This document shows positions 18,032-27,055 of a stretch of DNA of 41,398 nucleotides, one piece after another (positions within the stretch are counted from its first letter, which is position 1; every line of letters starts with the position of its first letter). The notes under the pieces were generated by a model. It did not search any database. It had not been told where the DNA came from and worked only from the letters and a program-made list of their open reading frames with translations. Origin of the DNA: Chromatiales bacterium (GTDB lineage: Bacteria; Pseudomonadota; Gammaproteobacteria; Xanthomonadales; SZUA-36); assembly GCA_024640025.1 (NCBI GenBank), contig JAHEFT010000011.1, forward strand, positions 1 through 41,398, written 5' to 3'. Made by a program: the position numbers and the translations under genes.

Positions 18032-19753
18032 ATGAAGGCGGAACAGACTGACAGCAGGCGGTTGACTGGCGCCAATCTTTACTGGGACCGCCCCAGCGCC
18101 ATTCTTGACGTTCTCATCAGCGGTTCGCCCATGCCGATCATCCGCGCCTGGGAAAGCGCTGCTGAAAAGTGGCTGGATGCGGTGGGTTACGCGGAAGAGA
18201 AAACCTGTTTCCGGGTGTTTGAAGGTGGCGCCAGCCTGTTGATTTCCGCACCCATCGATGTTTTGTACTCAATGTGCGAACTCAATGAGTTGGCTTGGGC
18301 CAGCGCCCTTGCTGCTTGTGATATGGGTGAGTTGCCCGACCCGGTGGAAGAAATTCCGAGACTTACACGTTTGTTCGATGAAGAACGAAATTATGCACTC
18401 CTGGCTTTGCAGGCAGCGGCGCTCGAACATGGGGTGCCCTTTCTTTGGGATGACGACGAAGTTTCCCTCGGTTACGGCAGCACGGCACGCCTCTGGCAAC
18501 CGGATGGTCTGCCCTCGCCTGAGGAGCTTGACTGGTCTCTTTTCAAGACCATCCCCCTGGCTCTGGTAACGGGCACCAACGGCAAGTCGACAACCGTTCG
18601 CATGGCAGCCAGCATCATGACCGCCGCCGGTTACAACGCGGGCCTGACATCCACCGATTTCATCCGCGTTGGAGAGCGGGTCATCGACAGGGGCGACTAT
18701 TCCGGAACCGGTGGTGCGCGCATGCTGATGCGGCAGCCGGACGTGGAAATGGCCGTTCTGGAAGTAGCCCGGGGCGGCCTGTTGCGTCGCGGACTAGGCG
18801 TCGTGCATGCGGACGTCGCCGTGGTCACCAATGTTGCGGCTGATCACCTCGGTGAATATGGCATCAACTCGGTGCCGGAGCTCATCCCCGCAAAGCTCAT
18901 CGTTCAGCGGGCCCTGGACAGAAACGCGCCGCTGGTTTTGAATGCCGACGACGAAGGCCTGGCTGAATATGCCGGAAAACTGGATCAACGGATCACCTGG
19001 TTCAGTCTTGATCCGAAAAACCCGTATCTGAAGCATTCCCTGGACCAGGGCGGAACCGTTTGTTACCTGGAAGAAGGCTGGCTGACCGCTGCTGAAGGCA
19101 ACAACCGCCGCCGGGTGGCGCCAGTCAGGGAAATTCCCGCTGCAAAAAACGGTATCGTGAGGTATAACCTCCGCAACGCACTCGCCGCGATGTGTGTTGC
19201 GATCTCGCTCGGTATCGATGACGCCGCCATCCGGCAAGGCCTGGCGGCTTTTCGCGGTGATGAACACGATAATCCGGGTCGCGGTAACTGGTTTGAGCAC
19301 CGGGTAGATGGCGGGCTCGTAAGGATCCTGGTGGATTTTGCACATAACGAGCACGGCATGAAGGCGTTGGCTGAGGCCGTCGGCCAGGTGCCGGCCGAAC
19401 GGGTGATGCTATTAATTGGCCAGGCCGGAGACCGGTCGGACCAGGACATCATCGCACTGTTGGAGGCCGGTTGCCGTACTTTGCCTGACCAGTTGCTGGT
19501 TGCTGAACTGCCCGGCTATGAGCGGGGCCGGGAGCCGTTCGCGGTGCCGGAGCTGATTAGGCGGGAAGCCATTCGGCTGGGCATTCCCGCCGGTGCCATT
19601 GAAATTTTTCCCACGCCCAGGGATGCAACGGCCAGTGCCCTGAGCCGGGCCAGGCCAGGCGACCTGTTGATCCTGCTGGCACTCACGCAGCGGTCGGAAG
19701 CCCTGTCCCTGGTACACGAATACATGGAAAGTGGTGACAAAAACCATGGCTAA
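18032..19753 (+). CDS. Cyanophycin synthetase-like protein with Mur-ligase module only
   Basis: The 573-residue protein is a paralog of the preceding CphA but lacks the ATP-grasp domain. The first 170 residues begin with [19 protein letters not shown], which resembles the start of CphA N domains, and hold no ATP-grasp motif. From residue 175 a complete Mur-ligase module follows: P-loop GTNGKSTT (181-188), [38 protein letters not shown] and the C-terminal [11 protein letters not shown], each aligning with CphA. Because these motifs are intact, an ATP-dependent ligase activity is likely, perhaps attaching Arg or another amino acid to aspartyl side chains. Tandem cphA/cphA' genes are known in some proteobacteria. 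It differs from cyanobacterial CphA2, which as I recall relies on the ATP-grasp domain. It overlaps tdk. Confidence 0.85.
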   Translation: MKAEQTDSRRLTGANLYWDRPSAILDVLISGSPMPIIRAWESAAEKWLDAVGYAEEKTCFRVFEGGASLLISAPIDVLYSMCELNELAWASALAACDMGELPDPVEEIPRLTRLFDEERNYALLALQAAALEHGVPFLWDDDEVSLGYGSTARLWQPDGLPSPEELDWSLFKTIPLALVTGTNGKSTTVRMAASIMTAAGYNAGLTSTDFIRVGERVIDRGDYSGTGGARMLMRQPDVEMAVLEVARGGLLRRGLGVVHADVAVVTNVAADHLGEYGINSVPELIPAKLIVQRALDRNAPLVLNADDEGLAEYAGKLDQRITWFSLDPKNPYLKHSLDQGGTVCYLEEGWLTAAEGNNRRRVAPVREIPAAKNGIVRYNLRNALAAMCVAISLGIDDAAIRQGLAAFRGDEHDNPGRGNWFEHRVDGGLVRILVDFAHNEHGMKALAEAVGQVPAERVMLLIGQAGDRSDQDIIALLEAGCRTLPDQLLVAELPGYERGREPFAVPELIRREAIRLGIPAGAIEIFPTPRDATASALSRARPGDLLILLALTQRSEALSLVHEYMESGDKNHG

Positions 19754-20411
19754 ACTCTATTTTTACTACTCGGCTATGAATGCCGGAAAAACCACGCTTC
19801 TCCTGCAGTCAGCCCACAATTACCGCGAGCGCGGCATGAACCCGCTTCTTTTTACCCCTTCACTGGATAATCGATATGAAGCCGGTGTGATCCGCTCGCG
19901 GATCGGTCTGGAGGCCGCTGCCGCCGCATTCTCAAGGGAAGACGACCTGTTTGAGTGTGTGCAAAAGCATCTGCTGGAGCGGAACACTCATTGCGTGCTG
20001 GTCGACGAGGCTCAGTTCCTTACCCGTGACCAGGTCTTTCAGTTAACCGAAGTGGTCGACCGTTTGAATATCCCTGTACTCTGCTTTGGTTTGCGAACCG
20101 ATTTCCAGGGTGAGCTGTTTGAAGGCAGTCGCTACCTGTTGGCCTGGGGAGACGAGCTCGAAGAACTGAAAACCATCTGCCACACCGGGAAAAAAGCCAC
20201 CATGGTGGTGCGTGTGGACGAGGACGGTTACGCCTTGCGCGAGGGCTCGCAGGTTGAGATCGGCGGCAATGAACGCTACGTTTCAGTGAGCAGAAAGGAG
20301 TTCAAGAATGTTTTTTATGCAGGCAAACAAATCAGGATGATAGATCCCCTGGAAGCCCGGGATGAAAGGGCCGACGAAGAACAGCCGGATTTGCTGGACC
20401 CGAAAAACTGA
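19746..20411 (+). CDS. tdk: Thymidine kinase, type II
   Basis: Phosphorylates thymidine with ATP for nucleotide salvage. The 221-residue protein starts with [20 protein letters not shown] (Walker A) and continues with the Walker B-like [25 protein letters not shown] and [11 protein letters not shown]. Conserved sequence begins at the ATG at 19746, although an in-frame GTG lies at 19731. The start overlaps the synthetase-like gene by 8 bases, so tdk is probably translated from the cyanophycin operon transcript. The usual zinc ligands are mostly missing: only Cys145 remains, followed by His146 and Thr147, and Ser182 stands where E. coli has Cys. The C-terminal tail is acidic. Confidence 0.95.
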   Translation: MAKLYFYYSAMNAGKTTLLLQSAHNYRERGMNPLLFTPSLDNRYEAGVIRSRIGLEAAAAAFSREDDLFECVQKHLLERNTHCVLVDEAQFLTRDQVFQLTEVVDRLNIPVLCFGLRTDFQGELFEGSRYLLAWGDELEELKTICHTGKKATMVVRVDEDGYALREGSQVEIGGNERYVSVSRKEFKNVFYAGKQIRMIDPLEARDERADEEQPDLLDPKN

Positions 20412-20531
20412 ACTCAGAAGCGTTTCCGTACCATGAACATCATGTTGGCGCCATAGTATCCCCACATGATGCGGTTCACGGCTGAAATGCAGTCCTGTTA
20501 GACTATCCGTCATGTGAATCGGGAGCTCGTC

Positions 20532-20732
20532 ATGCGTTTCATCATAGTCTTGATCATCATCGCACTCCTCGTTTTCAAGTTCTGGCCGGACCAGCCGACC
20601 CCGACGGCGGAGGAAAGCTTTATCGGCCCGCAGCTTCAGTCCATGAAAAAAGCGGAACAGGTAGAGGATCAATACCTGGAAGCCCTTGAGCGGACCAATG
20701 AGCGCATCGAGCGAGAGTCAGACGGCGGCTGA
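20532..20732 (+). CDS. Small single-span membrane protein of unknown function
   Basis: A 66-residue protein with one N-terminal hydrophobic helix (about residues 2-17, FIIVLIIIALLVF), then a Pro/Thr segment and a charged, probably helical C-terminus rich in Glu, Gln and Arg. The ATG at 20532 follows GGGAG with normal spacing; an in-frame GTG at 20514 is less likely. It lies alone between tdk and the convergent mutM. I do not recognise the family. The good start signal and typical membrane-protein composition support a real gene. Confidence 0.6.
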   Translation: MRFIIVLIIIALLVFKFWPDQPTPTAEESFIGPQLQSMKKAEQVEDQYLEALERTNERIERESDGG

Positions 20733-20756
20733 TCCGGCGTTGGCTCCTCGCGGCGC

Positions 20757-21569
20757 TCAGCGCTGGCAGCGGGGACAGTAGTAGCTCGACCGTTGTCCGA
20801 TCACCTTTCTTCTCACGGGCGTTTGGCACTGAAAGCAGGGCAGACTTTCTCTTTCATACACCAGCAACTCCTGGGCGAAGTATCCCGGATTACCCTCGGT
20901 GTTCAGAAAATCCCGCAAAGTGGTTCCGCCACGCCGGATGGCCCGGCTCAACACATCCCGGATGGCTGCGGCCAGGGCTTCATAGCGCACGGCTGAAATC
21001 CGGCCCGCTGACCGCGCCGGGTGGATGCCGGACATGAAGAGCGCTTCCGAGGCATAGATATTGCCCACGCCGACGACGATTTTGCCGTCCATGATGAAGT
21101 TTTTGACGGCCCCTTTTCGACCGCGGGATTTTTGCCACAGCCCGTTTCCGGAGAATTGGTCTGAAAGGGGTTCGGGACCCAGATTTTCAAGGAGTTTGTG
21201 GCTTTCAGCAGGCGGATCCCACCAGGTAAAAACTCCGAACCGGCGGGGATCGTTGAAACGTATGCATCTACCGCCGTCGAGAACGATGTCGAAGTGGTCA
21301 TGCTTGCGTGGCGTGTCACCGGCATCACATACCCTCAGCGAACCGGACATGCCGAGGTGAATCAACAAGCCGCCCCGGCCCAGGTCGAACAAAAGATACT
21401 TCGCGCGACGCCAGCAGCGCACCACTCGCAGCCCTTCGGCCCGGCCGACTTCAGCGGGAACAGGCCAGCGCAGGCTGGCGTTACGGACGATGACGCCATC
21501 GATCAAGTGGCCGGTGAGGTGAGGTTCCACGCCCCGCAAAGTGGTTTCAACTTCGGGCAGTTCAGGCAT
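20757..21569 (-). CDS. mutM: Formamidopyrimidine-DNA glycosylase
   Basis: Removes oxidised purines such as 8-oxoguanine and nicks the abasic site. The 270-residue protein begins MPELPEVET, with the catalytic Pro2 and Glu3 (counting Met), and has the conserved Lys in RRAKYLLF, the LIHLGMSGSL segment, FNDPRRFG, VGVGNIYASEALF, and a C-terminal zinc finger with Cys pairs (CFQC and CPRC). No Shine-Dalgarno sequence is present: the T tract of the rpmG terminator ends five bases before the ATG. As in E. coli (radC-rpmBG-fpg), expression probably depends on read-through of that terminator. Confidence 0.97.
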   Translation of the reverse strand: MPELPEVETTLRGVEPHLTGHLIDGVIVRNASLRWPVPAEVGRAEGLRVVRCWRRAKYLLFDLGRGGLLIHLGMSGSLRVCDAGDTPRKHDHFDIVLDGGRCIRFNDPRRFGVFTWWDPPAESHKLLENLGPEPLSDQFSGNGLWQKSRGRKGAVKNFIMDGKIVVGVGNIYASEALFMSGIHPARSAGRISAVRYEALAAAIRDVLSRAIRRGGTTLRDFLNTEGNPGYFAQELLVYERESLPCFQCQTPVRRKVIGQRSSYYCPRCQR

Positions 21570-21574
21570 CGGCT

Positions 21575-21600
21575 AAAAAAAACCCGCCGGGCAGGCGGGT
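21575..21600 (-). terminator. Rho-independent terminator after rpmG
   Basis: Read on the minus strand, ACCCGCC, a TGCCC loop and GGCGGGT form a perfect 7-bp stem followed by a run of seven further T bases. It ends the rpmB-rpmG transcript and sits immediately before the mutM start, so it can also attenuate mutM. Confidence 0.9.
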
Positions 21601-21630
21601 CTCTTCAATGCTGGTACGAGGCATGATCAA

Positions 21631-21798
21631 TTACTTGATTTTGCCTTCCTTGTACATGACGTGCTTGCGCACGACGGGGTCGTACTTCTTCATTTCCATC
21701 TTTGCAGGGGTATTTTTCTTGTTTTTATCAGTCGTGTAGAAGTGACCGGTACCTGCCGATGAAGTCAGGCGGATCTTGTCTCTTGCGCTCTTGGCCAT
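21631..21798 (-). CDS. rpmG: 50S ribosomal protein L33
   Basis: The 55-residue protein reads [20 protein letters not shown], then [20 protein letters not shown], then [15 protein letters not shown], which is the L33 sequence and length of the E. coli type. The cysteine pairs of zinc-binding L33 forms are absent. A GGAGGA ribosome binding site precedes the ATG. It follows rpmB by 17 bases on the minus strand and is followed by a strong terminator. Confidence 0.97.
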   Translation of the reverse strand: MAKSARDKIRLTSSAGTGHFYTTDKNKKNTPAKMEMKKYDPVVRKHVMYKEGKIK

Positions 21799-21815
21799 GG
21801 TTCAAATCCTCCTTT

Positions 21816-22052
21816 TTATACCTTTTCGCCGCGTGCCCGCAGATCTTTCAGCACAACATCGATGCCTTTCTTGTCGATGATGCGAAGACCCTTGGTGGAT
21901 ACGCGAAGTTTAACCCAACGGTTTTCATTTTCCACCCAGAACCGGTGGCTATGAAGATTGGGCAAAAAACGTCGCTTGCTCTTGATATTGGAGTGCGACA
22001 CGTTATTTCCGGATATAGGCCTTTTTCCGGTGACCTGGCAAACTCGTGACAT
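21816..22052 (-). CDS. rpmB: 50S ribosomal protein L28
   Basis: The 78-residue basic protein begins [20 protein letters not shown] and continues with [20 protein letters not shown] and [17 protein letters not shown], the L28 signature at full length. It forms the usual rpmB-rpmG pair. A sigma70-like promoter lies about 30 bases upstream of the start. A GGGAATTCCC palindrome overlaps the ribosome binding region next to the ATG. Confidence 0.97.
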   Translation of the reverse strand: MSRVCQVTGKRPISGNNVSHSNIKSKRRFLPNLHSHRFWVENENRWVKLRVSTKGLRIIDKKGIDVVLKDLRARGEKV

Positions 22053-22090
22053 GGGAATTCCCGTTTAAACGTTCAGAAAATCAGCCGTAC

Positions 22091-22119
22091 TTTATAACCC
22101 ACGGAGCCGGAATTTGCAA
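22091..22119 (-). promoter_or_regulatory. Sigma70-type promoter of rpmB-rpmG
   Basis: On the minus strand, TTGCAA (22119-22114) and TATAAA (22096-22091) are separated by exactly 17 bases. The -35 begins about 8 bases after the radC stop. Transcription would start near 22084 and give a leader of about 30 bases before rpmB. Confidence 0.6.
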
Positions 22120-22126
22120 GAAATTG

Positions 22127-22783
22127 TCAGAGCATTCCCCTGGCTGCCATGGAAACCGGCGCACCGTCACCCACCACGAAGTGGTCGAGCAGCCGGATGT
22201 CCAGCAGGGCCAGAGCGTCCTTGAGGCGGCGAGTAATGGCCTGGTCTGCGAGACTTGGTTCGCTGATGCCGGAGGGGTGGTTGTGCGCCACGATCAAGGC
22301 AGCGGCACCATGCCGAAGCGCTTTTTCTGCAACCACCCTGGGATAGATCGTTGCGCCATCAATTGTGCCGTGAAAAAGCTCTTCAAAGGCGATGACCCGG
22401 TGACGCGTGTCCAGGAACAGGCAGGCGAATACTTCGTTGGGGTGGTCGCGCAGCACAGACTTGAGATACTGCTCGGTCGCCCCCGGGCTTTCGAGCGGAT
22501 CCCCGCGGACCAGTACCTGGTGAAGATAGCGCCTCGACAGTTCCAGCACAGCGAGCAGCTTGGCGGTTTTTGCCGGACCGAGGCCGCGCTGCGCCTCTAA
22601 CGCATCGCGTCCTGCCTGCAGCAGGCCGCGCAGCCCTCCAAAGTCCTGTAGCAGGCTTTCTGACAGTTCGATAACAGATAGTTGAGCGCCTCCGGTACCC
22701 AGCAGGGTAGCCAGAAGTTCCGTATCATTCAGCGCTGCAATACCATCGGCAGCCAGTTTTTCCCTCGGCATGACTCTGTTCAT
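22127..22783 (-). CDS. radC: RadC family protein (MPN+/JAB metalloprotease-like domain)
   Basis: The 218-residue protein has the N-terminal helix-hairpin-helix region (MPREKLAADGIAALNDTELLATLLG) and the C-terminal MPN+ domain with the zinc motif HNHPSGISEPSLAD and LLDHFVVGDG. The biochemical role of RadC is unsettled. The frame is open to 22867, but homology starts near residue 29 of that frame, so the ATG at 22783 is chosen; its ribosome binding site is weak. The order radC-rpmB-rpmG-mutM matches the E. coli operon. It diverges from coaBC. Confidence 0.93.
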   Translation of the reverse strand: MNRVMPREKLAADGIAALNDTELLATLLGTGGAQLSVIELSESLLQDFGGLRGLLQAGRDALEAQRGLGPAKTAKLLAVLELSRRYLHQVLVRGDPLESPGATEQYLKSVLRDHPNEVFACLFLDTRHRVIAFEELFHGTIDGATIYPRVVAEKALRHGAAALIVAHNHPSGISEPSLADQAITRRLKDALALLDIRLLDHFVVGDGAPVSMAARGML

Positions 22784-22884
22784 GGGGCTATTGTGGCTGC
22801 GGAGGATTCGACGCGTTACGGAAAAATACCCCGAGGGGATGTAAGCTATTGGCTTTGACAGGAACATCCTGGGGCGGATATCGA

Positions 22885-24123
22885 ATGAGCGGCAAGCGAA
22901 TATTGCTGGGAGTGACCGGAGGAATCGCGGCCTACAAATCGGCGGACCTGGTTCGGCGGTTGCGCGATACGGGGGCCGAAGTCAGGGTGGTCATGACGCG
23001 CGGAGCTCAGGCCTTCGTAACGCCTCTTACTTTCCAGGCGGTTTCAGGCAACCCGGTACACACGACGCTGTTGGATGAGGCAGCAGAAGCCGGAATGGGC
23101 CACATTGAACTGGCACGGTGGGCGGACCAGGTCCTGGTTGCGCCAGCCACGGCCAGCTTTATTGCCCGCCTGGCGCACGGACTGGCAGACGACTTGCTGT
23201 CGACGATTTGCCTGGCAACAACAGCGCCCCTGATGCTTGCCCCCGCCATGAACCAGCAAATGTGGCTTAACTCAGCTACCCAGTCCAATTGCTCGTTGCT
23301 GAAGGAACGCGGAGTGCGCCTGGTAGGCCCGGCGAGCGGCGCCCAGGCCTGTGGCGAGACCGGGCCGGGAAGGATGGCGGAGCCGGCCGACCTCGTGACC
23401 GCGCTTTCGGCAGGGTCTGTTTCGTCTTTGGCCGGTATGCACGTGGTAGTCACGGCCGGGCCTACTTTTGAGGATATTGATCCCGTCCGGTATATCGGAA
23501 ACCGGTCCTCCGGAAAAATGGGTTTTGCCGTAGCGGAAGCGGCTGTGCTCGCCGGGGCCCGGGTGAGCCTGGTGGCAGGCCCTGTGGCCCTTGAAACCCC
23601 TCATGGTGTTGCTCGAACGGACGTGCGGGGTGCGTTCGAAATGCGGGACGCGGTTTTGGAGCTTGTGGTTTCCGCAGATGTGTTTATCGGGGTAGCAGCG
23701 GTTGCAGACTATGCGCCGGAGCACGCGGCAGTCCAGAAGATCAAAAAAGGTGTCGGCAAACTGAAGCTGGAACTCGTCAGCACGCCGGATATCCTGGCAG
23801 AGGTGGCGGCCCTTGAAAACCGGCCGTTTACTGTAGGCTTCGCGGCTGAAACCGAAAAGCTCAGGGAGCATGCACTGGAGAAGCTTTCACGCAAAAGGCT
23901 TGATATGATTGCGGCTAACCAGGTCGGGCAGAACGGCCTCGGGTTCGAAAGCGAAAACAACGAAATTCTGATATTGGTCCCCGGCGGCGAGAAGTCTCTG
24001 GGCAGAGGAAGCAAGCGGCAGCTCGCGCGACACCTGGTGGAAGAGGTGGCCGCGCGTCTCAAGGAAGTCAAACACGGTGAAACCTGTCCAGATAAAATTA
24101 CTCGACCCGCGCCTGGGAACTGA
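22885..24123 (+). CDS. coaBC: Bifunctional phosphopantothenoylcysteine decarboxylase/synthetase
   Basis: Carries out two steps of coenzyme A synthesis: it joins 4'-phosphopantothenate with cysteine and then decarboxylates the product. The 412-residue protein has the flavoprotein CoaC domain first, with [10 protein letters not shown], the catalytic His73 in [18 protein letters not shown] and Cys156 in [10 protein letters not shown]. The CoaB domain starts near residue 187 with [20 protein letters not shown] and includes SSGKMG and AVADYAP. The frame is open to 22849, but conserved sequence begins [13 protein letters not shown] at 22885. It overlaps dut by 47 bases, as in many gammaproteobacteria. 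Confidence 0.97.
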   Translation: MSGKRILLGVTGGIAAYKSADLVRRLRDTGAEVRVVMTRGAQAFVTPLTFQAVSGNPVHTTLLDEAAEAGMGHIELARWADQVLVAPATASFIARLAHGLADDLLSTICLATTAPLMLAPAMNQQMWLNSATQSNCSLLKERGVRLVGPASGAQACGETGPGRMAEPADLVTALSAGSVSSLAGMHVVVTAGPTFEDIDPVRYIGNRSSGKMGFAVAEAAVLAGARVSLVAGPVALETPHGVARTDVRGAFEMRDAVLELVVSADVFIGVAAVADYAPEHAAVQKIKKGVGKLKLELVSTPDILAEVAALENRPFTVGFAAETEKLREHALEKLSRKRLDMIAANQVGQNGLGFESENNEILILVPGGEKSLGRGSKRQLARHLVEEVAARLKEVKHGETCPDKITRPAPGN

Positions 24124-24532
24124 GTTTCCACTTCCGGACTATGCAACTGCCGGTTCGGCCGGCATGGATCTGCGGGCCTGCCTTGACGAAAAGCTTTCAA
24201 TTGCACCTGGAGAGACCCGGTTAATACCCGCGGGATTCGCCATACACATGGAAAACTCGGGAATGGCCGCCGTCATTCTTCCCCGTTCGGGTCTTGGGCA
24301 TAAACACGGTATCGTGCTTGGCAACCTCGTTGGCCTGATCGACAGCGATTACCAGGGACAGGTCTTCGTTTCCTGCTGGAACCGCTCGGACTCCCCGTTC
24401 AGCATCGAGCCGGGAGATCGAATCGCACAACTGGTTTTTCTCCCCGTGATACAGGCGGGATGGGAACTGGTTGACAAATTCGATTCTTCAGACAGGGGTG
24501 GTGGTGGATTCGGCCACACCGGACACAGCTAA
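24077..24532 (+). CDS. dut: Deoxyuridine 5'-triphosphate nucleotidohydrolase
   Basis: Hydrolyses dUTP to dUMP, keeping uracil out of DNA and supplying the dTMP precursor. The 151-residue protein carries the five trimeric dUTPase motifs: [29 protein letters not shown] (catalytic Asp), GDRIAQLVF and the C-terminal arm [13 protein letters not shown]. The start is GTG at 24077, within the coaBC end, with AAGGAAG upstream. The order coaBC-dut-algC is the Pseudomonas arrangement. Confidence 0.97.
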   Translation: MKPVQIKLLDPRLGTEFPLPDYATAGSAGMDLRACLDEKLSIAPGETRLIPAGFAIHMENSGMAAVILPRSGLGHKHGIVLGNLVGLIDSDYQGQVFVSCWNRSDSPFSIEPGDRIAQLVFLPVIQAGWELVDKFDSSDRGGGGFGHTGHS

Positions 24533-24544
24533 AGGATTGCGATC

Positions 24545-27025
24545 ATGGAGTTGAAGGAAAAACTGGAAAAAGTAGCGCTCCTTTCGACAAGGAAGCACGT
24601 CGACAAACGCCTGATATTCGCGATGGGGCTGTTGGGTATCGTCCTGGTAGCCGTTCCTGTATGGCTGAAGTTCGATGACTGGAGCCTGGCCAGGGAGGTG
24701 GACAAAACCCGGGAAGAAGGCCGGCTGGCGGCGGACGAGTTGATGAAGCCGGTCCAGGCCCTGGCGCGCGTATTGACCGATGAACAGGTGCAGGCGCTGG
24801 CCGTGCGGGCATTGCAAAACCCGGACACTACGGGCGATCTCTCCTCTTACATCAGCGGGCGAATCAGCCAGGTTTCCTCCGTGGCCGTTTTTGGCTCCGA
24901 TCTCTCGCTGATAAAACCTGCAGGTCTTGGCCCCAATGGGTTTGCAGTTTTCGACATGCTCCAGACCACCCTTGCGCAGGGCAGGGGGCCCATGCAAATT
25001 CATCATATCCTCAAACCAAGCCAGCTGTTTGATTCGGCCGCCATAGTGTCTGAAGGAGAAACCGTTGGGGTGCTGGTTGTGGGTCTTGATCCCGAATTTC
25101 TACTGTCCGGCTTCAACCCGAATTATTCATCGCTCGGTTTCATCCGGTTGACGCAATACAACGGCAGGCAGCCCTTAAACACGATCCGCGAATGGGGTGA
25201 TCCGAGCCTGCTTGGTGAAGTGCCTGACCGGATCAGCGTAGCCGGCACACTTTTCAGAGTGGAATTCCCGCTCTTTGAGCACGTCGGGCTGATCGGGAAC
25301 TGGACGTTGATATTGGCGATCCTGGCCGGCATGCTTGGCCTGGCCGGCGCTTTCGTCCTGTATCGCAGTAATCAGCAATGGGAGCATGAAGAATCCCTCA
25401 GAGTAGCGAAAAGCAAAGCCATCGCCGACACATCTGCAATGCAGCCGGACGATCGAGCTGGCGCTGTCGATGCCGGATTCGAACCCAGGTCTCCGTTGCC
25501 GGACGACGATTCGGCACAGGCCGGAGCCAAAGAGCGGGAACAGCATGTAGCGGATGCCGGGCCGGCAGCAGTGACATCGGAACCACCGCGGATGCGGCTG
25601 CACTATGACATCTCGGAGCGGCACAGGTTGAAAGAGGCTGAACATTCGCCGGTCGAACTGACACCGGGCATTTTCCGCGCCTACGATATTCGCGGGGTCA
25701 TCGACGAGACACTCGACTCGGGCATTGCCCGGAGCGTTGGCCAGGCGGTCGGCACGATCGCGCAGGAGCGAAATGCCGGTCCGGTCATGGTGGCCCGTGA
25801 TGGGCGCTTGTCAGGCCCTTACCTGATGGAAGGTATGATCGAGGGCATTCTGGCGAGCGGATGTGACGTAATCGATATCGGCGCCGTACCGACCGGAGTG
25901 CTTTATTATGCGGCATTTGAATTGGGTGCCGGATCCGGGGTCATGATTACCGGCAGCCATAATCCGCCGGACTACAATGGTTTCAAAATCATGGTCGGCG
26001 GGGACACGCTGCACGGCGCAGCCATCACCAACCTTTACGAGCGGATCAGAAACAATAATCTCCAGGATGGTCAGGGTTCCGTCACGCGCAAGGATGTGGT
26101 GCCGGATTACATCAGGCGCATTTCTGATGATATCCAGGTCGAGAGAGACCTGAAAGTGGTCATTGATTGTGGCAACGGTATCGGGGGTGTTTGCGCGGCT
26201 GAAACCCTGCGGGCGGTTGGTGTCGAGGTTCTTCCGCTGTTTGACGAAGTAGACGGCACGTTTCCGAATCATCACCCGGATCCCAGCGAACCGGAAAACC
26301 TGGTGGATCTGATTGAGGCGGTAAGGTTGATGGACGCAGATCTTGGGCTTGCTTTCGACGGCGACGCAGATCGGCTGGGTGTCGTGACACTGGCCGGGGA
26401 TATCATTTATCCGGACCGCGTCATGATGCTGCTGGCACTGGATGTACTTGACCGGAATCCCGGGGCCACCATCCTTTACGACGTCAAGTGCACGGGACAT
26501 TTACCCAAGGTCATCCGGGAAGCTGGCGGAAATCCGGTGATGTACAAGACCGGCCACTCCCTGATGAAAGCAAAAATGAAGGAGCTCGGCTCACCCTTTG
26601 CCGGAGAAATGAGCGGGCATTTCTTCTTCGCCGAGCGCTGGTACGGAGTTGATGACGGGATCTACGCGGCCGCCAGGCTGCTGGAAATTCTGGGCAACAC
26701 GGAAACCCCTCCGGAGGCGATATTGAACTCTCTTCCGACCAGCTTCAGCACTCCGGAACTCAAAGTCCAGATGCAGGAAGGTGAAAACCACGATTTTGTT
26801 GAGGCATTCAAAGCCAGCGCCCGGTTCGAAGGCGCCGACATCAGCACTATAGACGGCCTGAGGGCGGATTTTGAAGATGGATGGGGCCTGGTGAGGGCAT
26901 CAAATACCACGCCCATATTGGTCGTGAGGTTTGATGCAGAAACAGAAGAAGCCCTGGCCCGGATCAAGATCACTTTCCGGTCCCAGATGCTAAAAATCAA
27001 CCCGGATCTCGAACTGCCTTTTTAA
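24545..27025 (+). CDS. algC: Membrane-anchored phosphomannomutase/phosphoglucomutase (long AlgC form)
   Basis: Interconverts hexose 1- and 6-phosphates for exopolysaccharide and lipopolysaccharide precursors. The 826-residue protein has a basic N-terminus, membrane helix 1 (about 23-41), an extracytoplasmic region of about 210 residues, helix 2 (about 253-274), an acidic low-complexity linker (to about 370), then the complete mutase. The mutase shows FRAYDIRG, the phosphoserine loop TGSHNPPDYNGFK (Ser471), metal site DGDADR (605-610), EMSGHFFF and the phosphate-binding RASNTTP. A similar N-terminal extension is known in the long Pseudomonas AlgC. The extracytoplasmic part could sense a ligand, but this is inference. 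The gene starts 12 bases after dut. Confidence 0.93.
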   Translation: MELKEKLEKVALLSTRKHVDKRLIFAMGLLGIVLVAVPVWLKFDDWSLAREVDKTREEGRLAADELMKPVQALARVLTDEQVQALAVRALQNPDTTGDLSSYISGRISQVSSVAVFGSDLSLIKPAGLGPNGFAVFDMLQTTLAQGRGPMQIHHILKPSQLFDSAAIVSEGETVGVLVVGLDPEFLLSGFNPNYSSLGFIRLTQYNGRQPLNTIREWGDPSLLGEVPDRISVAGTLFRVEFPLFEHVGLIGNWTLILAILAGMLGLAGAFVLYRSNQQWEHEESLRVAKSKAIADTSAMQPDDRAGAVDAGFEPRSPLPDDDSAQAGAKEREQHVADAGPAAVTSEPPRMRLHYDISERHRLKEAEHSPVELTPGIFRAYDIRGVIDETLDSGIARSVGQAVGTIAQERNAGPVMVARDGRLSGPYLMEGMIEGILASGCDVIDIGAVPTGVLYYAAFELGAGSGVMITGSHNPPDYNGFKIMVGGDTLHGAAITNLYERIRNNNLQDGQGSVTRKDVVPDYIRRISDDIQVERDLKVVIDCGNGIGGVCAAETLRAVGVEVLPLFDEVDGTFPNHHPDPSEPENLVDLIEAVRLMDADLGLAFDGDADRLGVVTLAGDIIYPDRVMMLLALDVLDRNPGATILYDVKCTGHLPKVIREAGGNPVMYKTGHSLMKAKMKELGSPFAGEMSGHFFFAERWYGVDDGIYAAARLLEILGNTETPPEAILNSLPTSFSTPELKVQMQEGENHDFVEAFKASARFEGADISTIDGLRADFEDGWGLVRASNTTPILVVRFDAETEEALARIKITFRSQMLKINPDLELPF

Positions 27026-27055
27026 CAAACCCATGTATTTTCTGGCAAAAAACCC

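Noticed and set aside
22784-22867. Longer start for radC
   Set aside because: RadC homology begins near MPREKL; the extension would cover the divergent gap with coaBC.
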